DNA of 22,606 bases from Alectoria sarmentosa (taxonomy: Eukaryota; Ascomycota; Lecanoromycetes; Lecanorales; Parmeliaceae): assembly GCA_009733775.1 (NCBI GenBank), contig WOGZ01000443.1:1-22606 (forward strand), written 5' to 3'. The first letter of the stretch is position 1. Each line of letters opens with the position of its first letter. Below the pieces are notes generated by a model. It was given only the letters and a program-made list of their open reading frames with translations, had not been told where the DNA came from and ran no database searches. Positions 1 through 10,183 of the stretch are shown here, piece after piece. The position numbers and the translations under genes are program-made.

Positions 1-48
1 AAAAAGATCTGCAAACGGGGTGGCGGGTTTTTTTTGGGATGGATATGA

Positions 49-279
49 AGGTAGGTAGGTAGGTAGGTATAATACGTAGGTATAGGGAGAATTGAGAAAT
101 AAAAGGGTAGGTAGGTAGGTAGGTTGGTAGGTAGATTAGGTAGGTAGATTAGATAGGTAGAGTAGGTAGATTAGGTAGGTAGATTAAATAGGTAGGTAGA
201 TAGGTAGATTAGGTAGATTAGATAGGTAGGTAGGTAGAGTAGAGTAGGTAGAGTAAGTAGATAGAGTAAGTAGGTAGAG
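49..279. repeat. TAGG-type tandem repeat tract
   Basis: A degenerate tandem array built from the 4-mer GGTA/TAGG, interspersed with GATTA, GATA and GAGTA variants. Perfect runs of four to five units occur near 50-68 and 107-124, and the rest is a variant mosaic. Any open frame through it is only a periodic Tyr-Leu-Pro-Thr reading of the repeat and should not be called a gene. It lies about 490 bases beyond the 3' end of the GH12 gene. The unit is not the usual TTAGGG telomere repeat. Confidence 0.9.
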
Positions 280-345
280 CAGGGAAGCTGCGGCAGACGT
301 TTGTTGTTGTTTGAAGCGCTTGAGGTTGGCGGCTTTTTTTTGCCC

Positions 346-368
346 GGGGTGGGGGGGGAGGGAGGGGG
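346..368 (+). other. G-rich tract, potential G-quadruplex
   Basis: Four G-runs of 4, 8, 3 and 5 bases are separated by single T or A bases, which fits the usual four-run G-quadruplex pattern on the plus strand. It sits between the tandem repeat and the 3' side of the GH12 gene. A function is not shown by the sequence. Confidence 0.5.
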
Positions 369-766
369 CGCACGGGTTTGTTGGGATGTTGTGCTAGCTA
401 GAGTAGGTAGATGAGGATTGCGGAGCTGGAGGTGAGAGGGGTCAAGCTTGGTACTGTAGGTGATTAGGTGTGATTTTGAGGTGATTGGGGGCATTCGAGC
501 CGGGTTAATGATGGAATGGAATGGAATGATGGGTGAAACCCATTCATTGGAAGATGTTGGAGTGTGAGCCAGGTAACTTTTCGGAAGATGTATATTCGCT
601 TGCTCGACAGCGTCGGCATGTCTAATTCTATTGTGACAAGAAATGCAAAGGTGCAGTATCCAGTACTGTCGATCTATCTGCAGAAGAAGAAGAGGAAAAT
701 CCAAACCCTCATATATCATGCCTCTTCACGAAAGTATCCCTTCGCTCTTAATTTCGACGCCGCCTC

Positions 767-1582
767 TTAGCCCATCGAGATCGTGTAAGAGCTCGTCGAC
801 AGCTCCGCGTCGCTCCCCGTAAACACTTCCGTTCCCGCGGCGATACTCTGTACATAATAGTCCGAAGGGAGACCCTGGTTCGTCTCAAGATAGCTGTAGA
901 AATTGATGAGGTTGCCGCTGAAGTTGGTGATGTTTGAGACGGCGACGAAGCTGTATACGGTTGACGAACCTTCCGTGCCGATGACGAGGTTGAATGTATA
1001 GTCACCGATGGTGGGGGATGCGGTAGGGGTGGGAGGATAGCCGTTGTTACTGAGGGGGTCAACGGCGCCGAATGTCCCCAGCCAGACCATGACTTCGTAG
1101 TCTTGGGCGCCGGAGCAAGAGGAACCCAAGAAGGTGTCGTAGACGACGTTGGCGCGGACGCCCGAGCCGGAGTAGCTGTGGGCTTCTGTCAGTCACAGAT
1201 AGACTTGGAGTGTGCTGTCCTATGGCAGAACATACCTCCATGACCAAGACGTCGGGATAGACCCAATGGAACTTAGCTCCTGGCAAGATGTGCTTGAGGA
1301 AACAACGTTGGTGAAACTCTTGACGTTGCTGGGGCCGTCAGACCATGTCCAGGTCGTGTCCCAAGCAAGAGAGCCGTCATTCAGGCCGTTGATCTCAGCG
1401 CATTGGGAGCCTGTGCCGGAGGAGGCGCCCCATTCGTCGGCTCCGACGGTGAAACTCCCCGAGGAGATGGTCGAGAATTGGCCGCATTCAGAGTCTTGTC
1501 GAGGCTCAAGCGCTCTGCTTGGAGTGACGGAAGAGAAAGCAAAAGATGCCAGCAAAGGCAGCAGGTAGAGGAAGGCTTGCAT
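767..1582 (-). CDS. Secreted GH12 endoglucanase / xyloglucanase
   Basis: Glycoside hydrolase family 12 enzyme, expected to cut beta-1,4-glucan or xyloglucan in plant cell walls outside the cell. Exon 1 is 1582-1236 and exon 2 is 1175-767, with a 60-base intron (GTATGT donor, CACAG acceptor) that restores the frame and gives 251 residues, the usual family length. Residues 1 to about 25 form a signal peptide ending near SRALEPRQ. The N-terminal GSQC and WTWSDGPSNVKSF segments, then SYSGSGVRANVVYDTF across the splice site, are family hallmarks. The catalytic glutamates are visible: E143 in DYEVMVWLG (nucleophile) and E232 in AAGTEVFTG (acid/base). Both are intact, so the enzyme should be active. 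No cellulose-binding module is present. Endoglucanase versus xyloglucanase cannot be decided from sequence alone. Confidence 0.95.
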
Positions 1583-1670
1583 CTCGAGATTGAAGACAAT
1601 AGCTGGTGGGATGGCTTTTGCTCAGACAGATCTTTCTTGTCGAGGAATGAAGATACAGCAAGAAGGAGTC

Positions 1671-1677
1671 ATTTATA
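1671..1677 (-). promoter_or_regulatory. TATA box of the GH12 gene
   Basis: TATAAAT on the minus strand about 90 bases upstream of the GH12 start codon, a normal distance for a fungal TATA element plus 5' leader. A long purine-rich tract (about 1823-1866) and the palindromic run TGCATGCATGCA (1788-1799) lie further upstream in the same promoter region. Confidence 0.5.
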
Positions 1678-1682
1678 GCAGA

Positions 1683-3846
1683 AAATGGATTTCTCGAGCC
1701 ATCGGGTCGTGATAAGTCCACCCTCCACAATGACAGTGGCTACTTCATGTATTACGAAGGGGCCTTTGATAATTGTCTCAGGATGTATGCATGCATGCAC
1801 CGAAAAGCATAAATGAGCAGGTAAGAGATAGAAAGAAAGAAGAAAAGAAAGAGAGAAAAAAAAGGTCCTGGACAAGAAATTAGGGAGCGTCATCTTGCAT
1901 ACAACAGCACAGAAGCGTGCAATGGCCTACGATTCCCCTGGGCCGGGTAAACGAGTAGCCTTGAATCGAAGCACATGTTCGCTGGTGTGGAAGATCAATG
2001 CTTTTAAAAGGAAAACGATCGTCATGGTAGTATGCTGGATTAGGTCGTTCATTTTTCAGCGTAGTGATTTTACTTTGGTTCCCGGCAAGAGGACTGCATC
2101 ACTGAGACAATTAGGGTTCACTGATCAATGAACGTGCTCGAAAAATCCACAAAGCCAATGCTCGGGAACTGCAGCCTGCAGGGGGCAGTCCGATCTGCAA
2201 ACACCCTGTACCTACATGACAAGCACTTCCAAGACTCGGAAAGTGAAGTATGCCAGGGCAAGGATTTGCGAAACACCAAAGTACTGAGAAGAGCTTCTGC
2301 CCTCTCATAGGTAGGCAACATATGCACCGGGTGTTTTGACAGATTATGCATGCCACTGCCGGGGACACCATAGATGTCGCGAGCTTTGGCTTTTGATCTT
2401 CGACGTGCATGAGCCTGGCGTGGATCGGAGGAAATGCCACGATTTCCATGGTTTGCAATTGCCAGGCATCATGGTCATTGACGTCATTGACCAAGAATGG
2501 CTTCAAGCCCTGCAAGCCCACGCATATTGCATGCATATTGCATGCATCATGCATCATCTATCAAGCATCCCTTTATCGGTGGCCGAATTTCGTTTTCAGG
2601 CTCAATACTTAATACTTCCCGCCGCTAGTCTGTAGCGCAGGCACAGGGTTCTCTGATAAGCGATCGGAAAGATCTGCGCTTGCCGATTTGGAGTAGAATG
2701 GCTTCAGGTGTTGCCACTCTAGTAAATCAATCAAGGCTCATACAGTAGTCGGTACTGTATGAAATTAGCCCACCTCGATAAGGCACCTAAAGGTCCGGAC
2801 CGTCCGTCCAGAGGCCGAGACCAGTCCCGATGAAGATCTTGACATGGTCTGTACTTCCAACGTCTGAGTTGGTGCGGATTCATAGGAACAAAACGACGAG
2901 TGGACCTTGATTATGTAGTCCATTGGTATGTCTATCCCAACAATGGGTCCAGAAAGTGGGGGCACGGACCACTGGGCGCCTAGGACTGCAAGGCTAGACT
3001 CCAGAGGGAAAGCCAATGGCTAGAACATTAAGCACGGCGCCCAAAGATGCACAACGCGCCATTTTCGGTAGAGAAGCTGTCACCCTCATTGAACGCGCCA
3101 GCGAGACTAAAGGAGATGGTGGCTAGTCCGTCCGAAAGAGGAAGGAGCCCAAGGCCTCCGTGGGGGTACGTCATGCGGAATGATGTCCTTAAGATGAATC
3201 AAGCTGTCCTGCGAGGTGAGAATTAAAGGCCTCTGTCAAGATTTCATGGATGTTCCCTACTCGAAGTCCCACTATTCTGGGAGCGAAGCGAATTGTAGGG
3301 CCACGATCAAGAGGGTTGCTGAAAAGCACAAACTGCTGGAAATGGGCCAATGATATTGTCTCGTCAGAAAACGAGGTTCGGAATGGACGGGGAGTGCTCA
3401 TTCACAGCAAGAGCAAAGACATTTAATGCACCCGACGGTAGAAGGGAGAAGGAGGGAACAAGTCAAACATAAAGAAAGAGGTTGAAGGCTTGGAAGAGTG
3501 GGAAATTACCATGATTATATAATCAACGGAGCCACTAGGAATTAGCGTGCTTCGAGTTTGCTCCGATAAAAGCCGACGATTCCATCAACAACGCTTTTAC
3601 ACAAATTAACCAGACACGCCTTCGACATCACCCACAAGTCTCTTGCGACTGGCACAGGTCGTTCGTTGCAGCAAGATCGAGTAGGGTTTCAAGATCACAA
3701 GCAAACGCTTTCGACCAAAGCATTACGGGTAGAATTGCAATTTGCAATATAACACAAGTCCTCACCAGGCTGCCTTCATCTCACACTGAGTAGTGTCCCT
3801 TTCAGCAACGTCCACTTCGTCAATTTCGATTTCTTTGACTTTCGCC
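1683..3846. other. Intergenic stretch without a convincing gene
   Basis: Several open frames exist here, the longest a 148-codon minus-strand frame at 2111-2557, but none resembles a known family, has a believable promoter, or can be extended by splicing. Visible structure is limited to the purine tract at 1823-1866, GCATGC palindromes at 1788-1799, and a short tandem repeat at 2522-2556. The last 300 bases before 3847 are rich in CA and pyrimidines and look like a promoter or leader. Confidence 0.5.
2522..2556. repeat. Short tandem repeat of an 11-mer with GCATGC palindromes
   Basis: Two perfect copies of GCATATTGCAT (2522-2532 and 2533-2543) are followed by the degenerate continuation GCATCATGCATCAT. 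Each junction creates a TGCATGCA palindrome. No gene overlaps convincingly. Confidence 0.7.
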
Positions 3847-4790
3847 ATGACCATTCTCCCTCCTCTGCGCATTGCTGTGCCGAGACTCCACCTGCAACAG
3901 CGACACCGTGAGCGATAGCAAAAGTGACCTATGTCATCCGAACACCTGCGCCGCCAGCAACAAAGTAACCTTTGACGCTGGTCTCACCGAATGGCTCGTC
4001 CCTTTGGAGGCAACTTCCGAACATATTGGGAACGATCTCGACCCTGAGCCCGTCTACCGTCATCTGTTGCCCCACTGGTTCCATGGGAGACTTGTCAATA
4101 AGGAAGCGCACCGGCGCTTCTCCGCCATCTCCTCAGCGAATATCGACCCCTTTTCATTGTTTGGTGCACGGGTCAGCTTGGCAACCTTCCGTTCATCGAA
4201 GACGCGGCCGGTAGATTGTGCAGCCTTCATATTTTCTTGCAATGCAGGTTCTTCTGAAAGTGAACCGTTGGTGAGAGTTGTGACGTCTGGCTTGTCACCG
4301 CCCAGATGACAGGCCATTTTCGCGCGGTTGAGGTGAGCCGTTGAAGAAAACCCATCAGCCCGGTAGGTAAATGGGAGCGTTCATAACCTTTGCAGGAAAG
4401 GCGTTGGTATATAGCTGCGACATCTGCGTTAGTAACGAACGAATACGTGGATATTGAGGGACACATATATCAGAGGGCCAATGCTTGGAATATCCCTCAA
4501 CATCCGGGAAGACGTCTCTACTCCCCACCACCAATACCGCCTTTCTTCTCTTCCAAACCTTGCAATTTTTCTGTTCGAGTTCAATTTCAAATCTTCGATA
4601 TTCATGCTGCTCAAAGTCCGCTCGCCGGATCTTGATGGCTTCGCCTTGGACAAAGCAATCCCGTCTCCGTATTTCTCGATCTGCTTTCGCCCTATCCTGC
4701 GAAAAAATGCGGGATGTGCGCAATCAAAACCGAGGACCGTGCGCACGGCTTTGATGCCATTGTTGCGGAAAATCAGGTGAGAAAGCACAG
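3847..4790. pseudogene. Possible decayed coding region, family and strand uncertain
   Basis: I do not recognise a family. On the minus strand, protein-like stretches rich in charged residues occur in changing frames: about 4723-4500 (a Lys/Arg/Glu-rich helical segment with RRADFEQHEYRRFEIELEQ), about 4290-4125 (FDERKVAKLTRAPNN, IFAEEMAEKRR) and about 4111-3930 (QQMTVDGLRVEIVPN, GETSVKGYFVAGGAG). On the plus strand, 3966-4309 is also open, follows a leader-like region and begins after an ATG at 3847 and a GTGAGC donor at 3908, but the best acceptor leads to a stop. The frame changes resemble the certain pseudogenes elsewhere in the window. It could equally be chance. Confidence 0.25.
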
Positions 4791-4799
4791 GGGCGATAC

Positions 4800-6098
4800 T
4801 TTTTATTCAAGCGGAACCGAGAGCTGTCGAGAGGCCTGCAGGACTAACGCCGTGGATGAGCGCTCGTGGATTTAGCTAGGCACGGTGACTTATGCCCCTT
4901 TTAAGTCTCGGGTTTGGAGTAGTGTAGTTCTTGATGAATAATGATTGATAGACGTGGACAATTGGCATAAGTTGGAAAGGGTTGTCCTCGGGTTTCAAGA
5001 AGGATGCAACACTTCCGGGATCGGATTAGTAACTTGGTTCAACCAAATGACCAGCTGGAGGGACGTCCACCACTCCTTTATAGCCTTTCGGATACTTTTT
5101 GTTCTATTCAAGATGTTTCCGAGCAACAACACAATGTCTGCCAAATGATGACGGCGGCGTCTGGAACTCTCCGACTGACAAGGACCGCACGGATACTGTC
5201 TGCATTACTACCTAGAAACTCGAAGGCGCTCGTTCCGAAGACTGCATAATTCCTTCTTGTTCCTTTTTCAAGGCACGTGGGCGATATAACCCCGTACTGC
5301 CACACTCATCGTGTTGTGACAATCATACTACCACAACCGAAATCCCTAAGTCACTGAAGCTTTGCAGAATCGATCATTGGCGTCTTCATTGGCCAAATTT
5401 CGGATTGTATCTCGTCTGAATCTTTTGTGGTGAAGTGATGACTGCTGCAAGGAGTAAAATCATATCGGTATTCAGCCCTACTACCAAGACCGGCAAGGGT
5501 TTTGATTGGATCAGGACGCTAGTCCCAATCCTCCAGGGATATCTGATGACAAATCATATTAGCCAATCGGGCTGGGCTGAAGTAGTGCGTTTCGAAATGG
5601 TCGAGATGGGCAATATCTCCACCAACAGACTGTTGCAACCTGTTGATCAAACAATTCTGCGACGTCACATACGAGCATCTTGAAACTGGTGTTACCCTTT
5701 ATGCTTTTCGTAGTCATGATTCCTACATTCTATTCGTAGCCATACGAGCTGTGAGTACGAATTCCCTCATCCACGCGTCCACAACCATGCCAGATCAACG
5801 CCCGCTCTCCTGGTCATAGTGCTCTGAACTGAGCCATGACGTTAATAGGATAGTTAGACAAGGACTAGAGGAAATTCTTTACTACCTTTATCCCACACCT
5901 ATGGGCTTGCTTCAGGCATCAACCGGAGCACGGATCAACAAGCATCTTACTCCATTGACCTCTTCTCCGACTTTTGCGTATGACCATAAAATTTTCTGAT
6001 CTGTCAACAACTGCCTCCAAAAAGTCCCAGCCGACCGCCACTTTTCAATTCCAGATACCGACCTAAATAACGCAGTCCTTGAAAGTCAGAAGAAGAAG
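4800..6098. other. Intergenic stretch upstream of the methyltransferase
   Basis: Only short frames of about 60-80 codons are open here (for example 5004-5249 and 5435-5683), with no family resemblance and no coherent splice pattern. The last 100-200 bases before 6099 presumably contain the methyltransferase promoter and leader; no clear TATA box was seen. Confidence 0.5.
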
Positions 6099-7144
6099 AT
6101 GGCACACATGCTCGACGGTCCGATACCTGACGGTGCACGCAGCGTATCCTGGCCATGGTATCATCACGTCCTCACAAATGAATTGACCGTAGACGCACGT
6201 ATTCTGTTTGAGGAGTATGCCAAGGTCCCATCCAAAGACGTCGAGAACCACATCTACCGAATAGTATGCTCCGAATGGTCTGCATTCAAGGAATACGAGC
6301 TAACCTGGTTGCTACATAGAGAGATCAAGCTTGGGGTATCTTTCCTTGGCCATGCATTGGAGAGTTCTGGTTCCTCAGCTTCGGCCTGGCGAAGCATCCA
6401 CTCTATCACAACCTAGTCCTCCCACGTTTGAAGACAGGAGACTCACTGCTCGATCTCGGGTCGTGTATGGGCCAAGATCTCCGAAAGCTCGTCTTTGATG
6501 GCGCCCCTTCGGAAAAGCTCTATGCTTCCGATGTTTTTCCACAATACGAAAGCCTCTCCTATGAGCTGTGGCGTGACAAAGATTCTTTTCCCCATCACTT
6601 CTTAGCCGACGACGTCCTGGCTGATAACAAAGACTTCATGAAGGGCGCTTTGATGACCAAACTGGGCCCAGGTCAGACGGATATCATCGCCATAAACATG
6701 TTCCTACACCTTTTCGACTACGAAAACCAGCTCAAAGTCGCGACCCGCATCCTCCGTCTCCTCTCCCACAGCCCCGGCAGTCTCATTCTTGGCTCACAAG
6801 CCGGTGTTCGACCTCCGATGGAGCAGCCGCTGAAACCTCCTTTCGACAAGACTGAAGATGGCGAGACACGGACTATCTACCGACACAGCCCAGATTCCTT
6901 CATAGACCTCTGGAAAAGGGCCGGAGCCTTTGCGGGAGTACCGGTCAGAGTCTGGGCTGACTTCCAAATCATGGAAAAGAAGGCGGAACAGTATCCTCCA
7001 GGTGTGGATACAGGACTTGAAGCTGTCAGGTCAAAGAAGCCTTTCACTGCAGATGATCTATTCTCTACGAGCTCGGCGAAAAAAATGCTCTTCTCAACTG
7101 AGCCCGAAGCGAGAAGGTTGTATTTTTCGATAATCAGGACCTGA
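6099..7144 (+). CDS. SAM-dependent methyltransferase, AusD/Trt5-like
   Basis: Class I methyltransferase resembling those that methylate polyketide-derived acids or phenols in fungal meroterpenoid pathways (AusD, Trt5, AndE type). Exon 1 is 6099-6263, the intron 6264-6319 (GTATGC donor, CTAAC branch site near 6300, CATAG acceptor) and exon 2 is 6320-7144, giving 329 residues. The splice joins HIYRI to RDQAWGIFPWPCIGEFWF, the family's typical N-terminal block, followed by GLAKHPLY. The SAM-binding motif LLDLGSCMGQD lies at residues 98-108 with D100. ASDVFPQYESLSYELWRDKD provides the acidic loop and DIIAINMFLHLFDYENQ a later motif. A C-terminal tail after about residue 250 is longer than in most relatives. 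No synthase or cyclase genes are next to it in this window, so it is either an orphan or belongs to unrelated metabolism; the substrate is unknown. Confidence 0.9.
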
Positions 7145-8117
7145 GAAAATTAGCATTAGGTCTTCCTCAAACCCGGAGAGGCCACTTGAGATGCATTGGC
7201 ATGCTGAAAGTCTGCTGTACTGTATGGCGACTATTATACGTGCTGAGCAGGCCCGAGTAGGCTGCGTCAATAACTGTCAGGATCACCAATACGACGATGC
7301 TGCCACCAGGGCAACTGCAAGAAACAGAAATCATCACGCTGGGATGTCTATGTGGATGTTTGACCGGTGAAAAGCAATGGTGGAAGGCTCATCGATTGGC
7401 GCTTGGATATGGCGCTTTCGACCTGGTTTTGGTTTCTGGCCTTCAAGATATACACAATGCTGGATATTGTTCGCAGCGAACGTGTTTTTGGTACTTTCTA
7501 TCCTGACTGAGTCATTTGGTCATCTTCATACTACGCGTCAGAATAAATCTAAGTGCCAGGGCTGCAAAAGCAACCAATCCTTGTAGAATGATAGCTAATC
7601 GAGTTCTGATAGATCACAGAATGAACCATTCCGTCCTTTTTGCTGCATTCTTCAACTGACGATATAATGCATACCTAGAGAACAGAGGGTAGCGAAGGCG
7701 GGGAGCCGCCCTGGAAACAACAGTCCACTTGGGTTAGCGCCTGGAGTCTCAACCAATGAACGCAAACCGCGGAAACGACACCTTGCTACCTCCTCCTCCA
7801 TCCTCAACTTTGTTTTTCGCCAACATTGAATCAGTCAAACAATCATCAGCTTTTGCTCATCTCTTGGGCGACCGACGTCGTGGACAGAAAGGTCTCAGAC
7901 AGTGCTCCTTCAAGGTGTTGTTCCAAGAGATTGGTGTAACCCGAGGTTAGTATGAGTACAAACACACCCTTAAAGCTGGAGCACAGATACCTCCCAAAGT
8001 AAATCCGTCCGACAATCTTGTTTAGAGGCTGACGACCATCATTGAATTGGCAGGCTCAGTCATCGGTGCCAAAGATCTCAGCCCTTCACTCTCCACTTAC
8101 TCCTTGAACCAGCCGTC
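7145..8117. other. Intergenic stretch between methyltransferase and F-box gene
   Basis: Nothing beyond short frames of 64-69 codons without family resemblance. It must hold the methyltransferase 3' end and the promoter of the downstream F-box gene, since both are on the plus strand. No repeats or RNA genes were recognised. Confidence 0.5.
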
Positions 8118-9533
8118 ATGACTACCCTCCTCGACCTCCCCAACGAGATCAAACTCGAGATCATCGAGACTATAGCGCCGGACGATATCGAGAATTTTTC
8201 TCTATGCTGCAAGTCAGTCTATGACCTTGCAGGGAGGACCTTGAGGCAGCACATGATGGACAAAGCGACGTATCGCAGGTGCTTTTCTCTTTCCACGTGG
8301 AACGAGGGACACACAACGTGTCTAGCAGCCTACTTCAAACTCCGGGATATGTCCGAGAGCAGACGTCTTCGACTCTACCCTAGGTCTATCCGAATTGGCA
8401 ATTACACAGTTTCAGACCAGGATCGCGAGACCAATCGGCTTCGACACCCAGAGTATGTCTGGTCAAGGAGTACCGAAGTAATGGATAAAGTCCGGGGCAT
8501 ATCCGATAGCATCTTCAATAATCTTGACTCGCCATACCTGGATATGGATGAAATGAAGGCTTGGCGCAAGAAGATTGGCGATGGTGAAGTGGGGGCGGCA
8601 AACTGCCTGCTGCTTACTCTTCTTCCGAACGTCGAACGCATTGATGTCGATGAGCTGGACCGTTCACACAGCGAGATGTCGGATATGATCTACAAGATCT
8701 CTAAAACCAACGAAGACGTCTCTTCAATGATCTGGGAAAAGCTCTCGCTCGTGAAGCTTCAAGAGGTGCATGTCCACTCCCTCGCATGCCTTGGCGGCGC
8801 CACAACCCAAAGTCGCGTCCTGGAGGCATGCATGACCCTGCCGTCCCTGCGAATCGTGCGAGGGACCCAACTCTGGCGAAGGTATAAATTCAACGAGTGG
8901 ATTTACCCTGACCGATGTTCCAACGTCACCGAACTTCATTTCCGCAGCTGTACGCTTGCTGTAAAGCACCTAGCGTGCCTCTTCAAGCACCTGAAAGCCC
9001 TCCAGATCTTCAGCTACGACCATTCTCGACTCCCTGAGACGCCTGGGAAAGAGTATGGACCGGACGAACTCATTGATGCATTATGTCTCTACGCGAAAAC
9101 GACGCTCACATTCTTCAACTACACCTCCGACGCTAGGGACTACATCGGAGACCATCGGATGCCTAATGCCGGCACCCTACGCAGCTTCAAAGCGCTGAAG
9201 ACATTGCGCATGAGCCGGGTGGTCCTGATCGTGAAAGGAGCTCCCCGAAAACTGGTGGATGAACTACCATCTTCGCTCGAGGAGCTGGAACTCGTAGATC
9301 CAATCAGCGCGACGGCAGCTGAACAGATGTTTGAAGGAATGCTGGCAACGAAACAAGAGCGCCTTCCGAAACTGCGACTGGTGGTTTTTGAGGGCGCCAT
9401 TCCGTTTGATGAAGAAGTAATTGCGGCTTATGAGCGGATTGGATTGGTGCTGGATTGGAGAGACACGGGCACAAATAGCATACAAAAGACCAATCAGGCA
9501 TGGCTTGGGGGCGTAGAGTGCCTAAGAAGCTGA
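8118..9533 (+). CDS. F-box protein with LRR-like C-terminal half
   Basis: Single-exon gene of 471 residues. The N-terminus LLDLPNEIKLEIIETIAPDD followed by IENFSLCCKSVYDLA (about residues 4-40) is a typical fungal F-box, which would bind Skp1 in an SCF ubiquitin ligase. The remaining sequence contains leucine-rich strands spaced like irregular LRRs, for example NVTELHFRSCTLAVKHL and ALKTLRMSRV, then SSLEELELVD, which suggests a substrate-recognition surface. The start is chosen because the F-box begins within a few residues of it. Its target is unknown; such proteins are numerous and fast-evolving in ascomycetes. It is convergent with the 2EXR-like gene at 10184-11002, and the two are separated by an AT-rich island. 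Confidence 0.85.
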   Translation: MTTLLDLPNEIKLEIIETIAPDDIENFSLCCKSVYDLAGRTLRQHMMDKATYRRCFSLSTWNEGHTTCLAAYFKLRDMSESRRLRLYPRSIRIGNYTVSDQDRETNRLRHPEYVWSRSTEVMDKVRGISDSIFNNLDSPYLDMDEMKAWRKKIGDGEVGAANCLLLTLLPNVERIDVDELDRSHSEMSDMIYKISKTNEDVSSMIWEKLSLVKLQEVHVHSLACLGGATTQSRVLEACMTLPSLRIVRGTQLWRRYKFNEWIYPDRCSNVTELHFRSCTLAVKHLACLFKHLKALQIFSYDHSRLPETPGKEYGPDELIDALCLYAKTTLTFFNYTSDARDYIGDHRMPNAGTLRSFKALKTLRMSRVVLIVKGAPRKLVDELPSSLEELELVDPISATAAEQMFEGMLATKQERLPKLRLVVFEGAIPFDEEVIAAYERIGLVLDWRDTGTNSIQKTNQAWLGGVECLRS

Positions 9534-9639
9534 GGCGTGGACTTTGAAAGAGGGAGGGATAGTGTATGATTCGTAGAAAGGGACAGGTCGTGTTCGTGCG
9601 GGTGGTCACAGGCTATGCTGTGGAAGTGGATTTATGGAT

Positions 9640-9960
9640 AGATAGATTACACCTTCAATGCGATAAATAGACTAAAAATCAGATTCATTACGCATCAGAC
9701 CATGCCCGTTTGAGAGTAATACGTGTTGCATGTTACTATTAGGACATCGTTGCTCATGAGCAGTATGCCTTCCTCATGAATAATACGGCTGATTATGAGA
9801 AGCACAACTATTTATAGCGCCGTATTACTCATCTCATGAGACAAGCTTCATTGATAACAAGTATTAATTATTAAATAGAACGCTTAATCCTATAAATTAA
9901 TTATAGATTATTGGGAGTCGGGTACCAACGAATGAGATGCAACATACGCCGATTATGAAA
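9640..9960. repeat. AT-rich, TpA-rich island with inverted repeats (MITE-like or RIP relic)
   Basis: The stretch is clearly more AT-rich than its surroundings, especially 9851-9915, where about 14 TA dinucleotides occur in 65 bases. The 9-mer TAATACGGC at 9781-9789 is inverted as GCCGTATTA at 9819-9827, forming a possible stem. The palindrome CTCATGAG appears at 9753-9760 and 9833-9840. An 8-mer TGTTGCAT at 9724-9731 is inverted near 9937-9944, as weak terminal repeats would be. GATTATGA recurs at about 9791 and 9951. No coding capacity is seen. A miniature inverted-repeat element damaged by repeat-induced point mutation is the likeliest reading. Confidence 0.4.
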
Positions 9961-10183
9961 GCCCCAGCTACGGGATACCTCCTCGAAGTCCGCGACTAGA
10001 AAAATGCCCCATCACGCAAAGACTCTTCAACAATCTCTCATCTCCATCTACGACCGCCTGGGCCAACGACACAGGCAGTCCTTGTCGCTGTCAAGAATGC
10101 TATTATGAGGGCGCTTCAAGCGTTGCTGCAACTCTCAGAATCCGCCTGGACGGTTTGATTGTCAGCTAGAGAAATCGTGTGAA

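Noticed and set aside
171..719. 182-codon minus-strand open frame
   Set aside because: It is the tandem repeat read as Tyr/Leu/Pro/Thr periodicity; no domain, no start context, low complexity.
2111..2557. 148-codon minus-strand frame rich in Cys and His
   Set aside because: It overlaps a tandem repeat at its start, has no recognisable motif and no promoter, and codon use is not gene-like; judged to be chance.
3872..4309. 145-codon plus-strand frame
   Set aside because: It starts at a non-ATG codon and the only spliced ATG model ends in a stop; kept only as part of an uncertain decayed region.
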